A stretch of DNA of 64,000 bases, from the NCBI GenBank assembly GCA_963662175.1, contig OY759224.1:20841489-20905488 (forward strand), in the 5' to 3' direction. Under the pieces are notes generated by a model. It worked only from the letters and a program-made list of their open reading frames with translations, did not search any database and was not told the DNA's origin. The stretch is from Aradus depressus (lineage: Eukaryota; Arthropoda; Insecta; Hemiptera; Aradidae). Within the stretch, counting starts at the first letter, position 1. Each line of letters starts with the position of its first letter. A program made the position numbers and the translations under genes. Of this stretch, positions 63,773 to 64,000 are shown in pieces.

Positions 63773-64000
63773 GTTTAAAACTAAACCCGACAATGCTGTA
63801 ATGCCGAAATGGGTAGTTCATGTGTGCTTTTTTTATAGACAAGATAATGTTTCAAAAAATAAGTTTGTTTTATTTATTTATTACAAGTTTTCACAATATG
63901 TCCGCATTTTCCAACTAAGAAAATTGTAAATAATAATAATTCCCAATGATTGAACAATACAATACAATTTTTTCCTCCTATATTTTTCCAGTTTTATCAT
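63773..64000. other. Flank of the Harbinger element with a hammerhead-family repeat piece
   Basis: TTTCAAAAAATAAGTTTGTT ... CACAATATGTCCGC (63850-63907) matches 45263-45313, the flank of a decayed hammerhead motif. No gene. Confidence 0.5.

Overview
This is an AT-rich eukaryotic window, almost certainly arthropod. The evidence is spliced genes with short GT-AG introns, a dense load of mariner, pogo, Tc1, Harbinger, LINE and SINE copies, and a SINE whose young copies end in CCTAA repeats (the complement of the arthropod telomere unit TTAGG). I see no prokaryotic features. Nearly all real host coding sequence is on the minus strand, in small exons scattered through kilobases of transposon debris.

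Host genes, read on the minus strand from high to low coordinate. (1) A three-exon gene at 58883-55981 encodes a 127-residue secreted von Willebrand factor C protein with exactly ten cysteines and a hydrophobic C-terminal tail. (2) A gene ending at 39692 has exons at 43512-43393, 41996-41895 and 41820-39692; a possible first coding exon lies at 49953-49915. It encodes a large protein with a long Ser-Lys-Pro-Pro repeat tract and a curious frame break near 41700. (3) A gene starts at 37069 with exons at 37069-36980, 35704-35620, 33651-33539, 32017-31960 and 28780-28674. It encodes an SPA17-like protein, with a PKA RIIa docking domain followed by IQ motifs; its 3' end was not found. (4) Two phase-compatible exons at 7979-7832 and 1042-930 belong to an unidentified gene, or possibly to the far end of gene 3. 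On the plus strand, two small exons at about 28133-28503 form a possible gene or transposon tail.

Mobile DNA. A Ty3/gypsy-type LTR retrotransposon (19585-23326) has two apparently identical LTRs and a TATAT target duplication. Its only internal ORF joins a Gag-like coiled coil directly to the C-terminal end of integrase. There is a LINE reverse transcriptase at 47950-49600, with older LINE remnants at 2.0-2.8, 37.2-39.1 and 42.9 kb. DNA elements include a pogo element with its deletion MITE, a pogo-ended element carrying a BED finger, a mariner relative with very long inverted repeats, mariner and Harbinger fragments, and a MADF-only Harbinger element (60757-63769, TTA target duplication) that has been split by a Tc1 element which itself carries a SINE piece. 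More than twenty copies of one tRNA-derived SINE occur, five with clear target duplications.

The most striking signal is a set of hammerhead ribozyme motifs, some intact and some decayed, in dispersed repeats. Several have the minimal, loopless palindromic stem III typical of Penelope-like elements and animal retrozymes. One pair is embedded in a near-perfect 345-bp inverted repeat (30511-31237), so either transcription direction yields a ribozyme inside a long hairpin.
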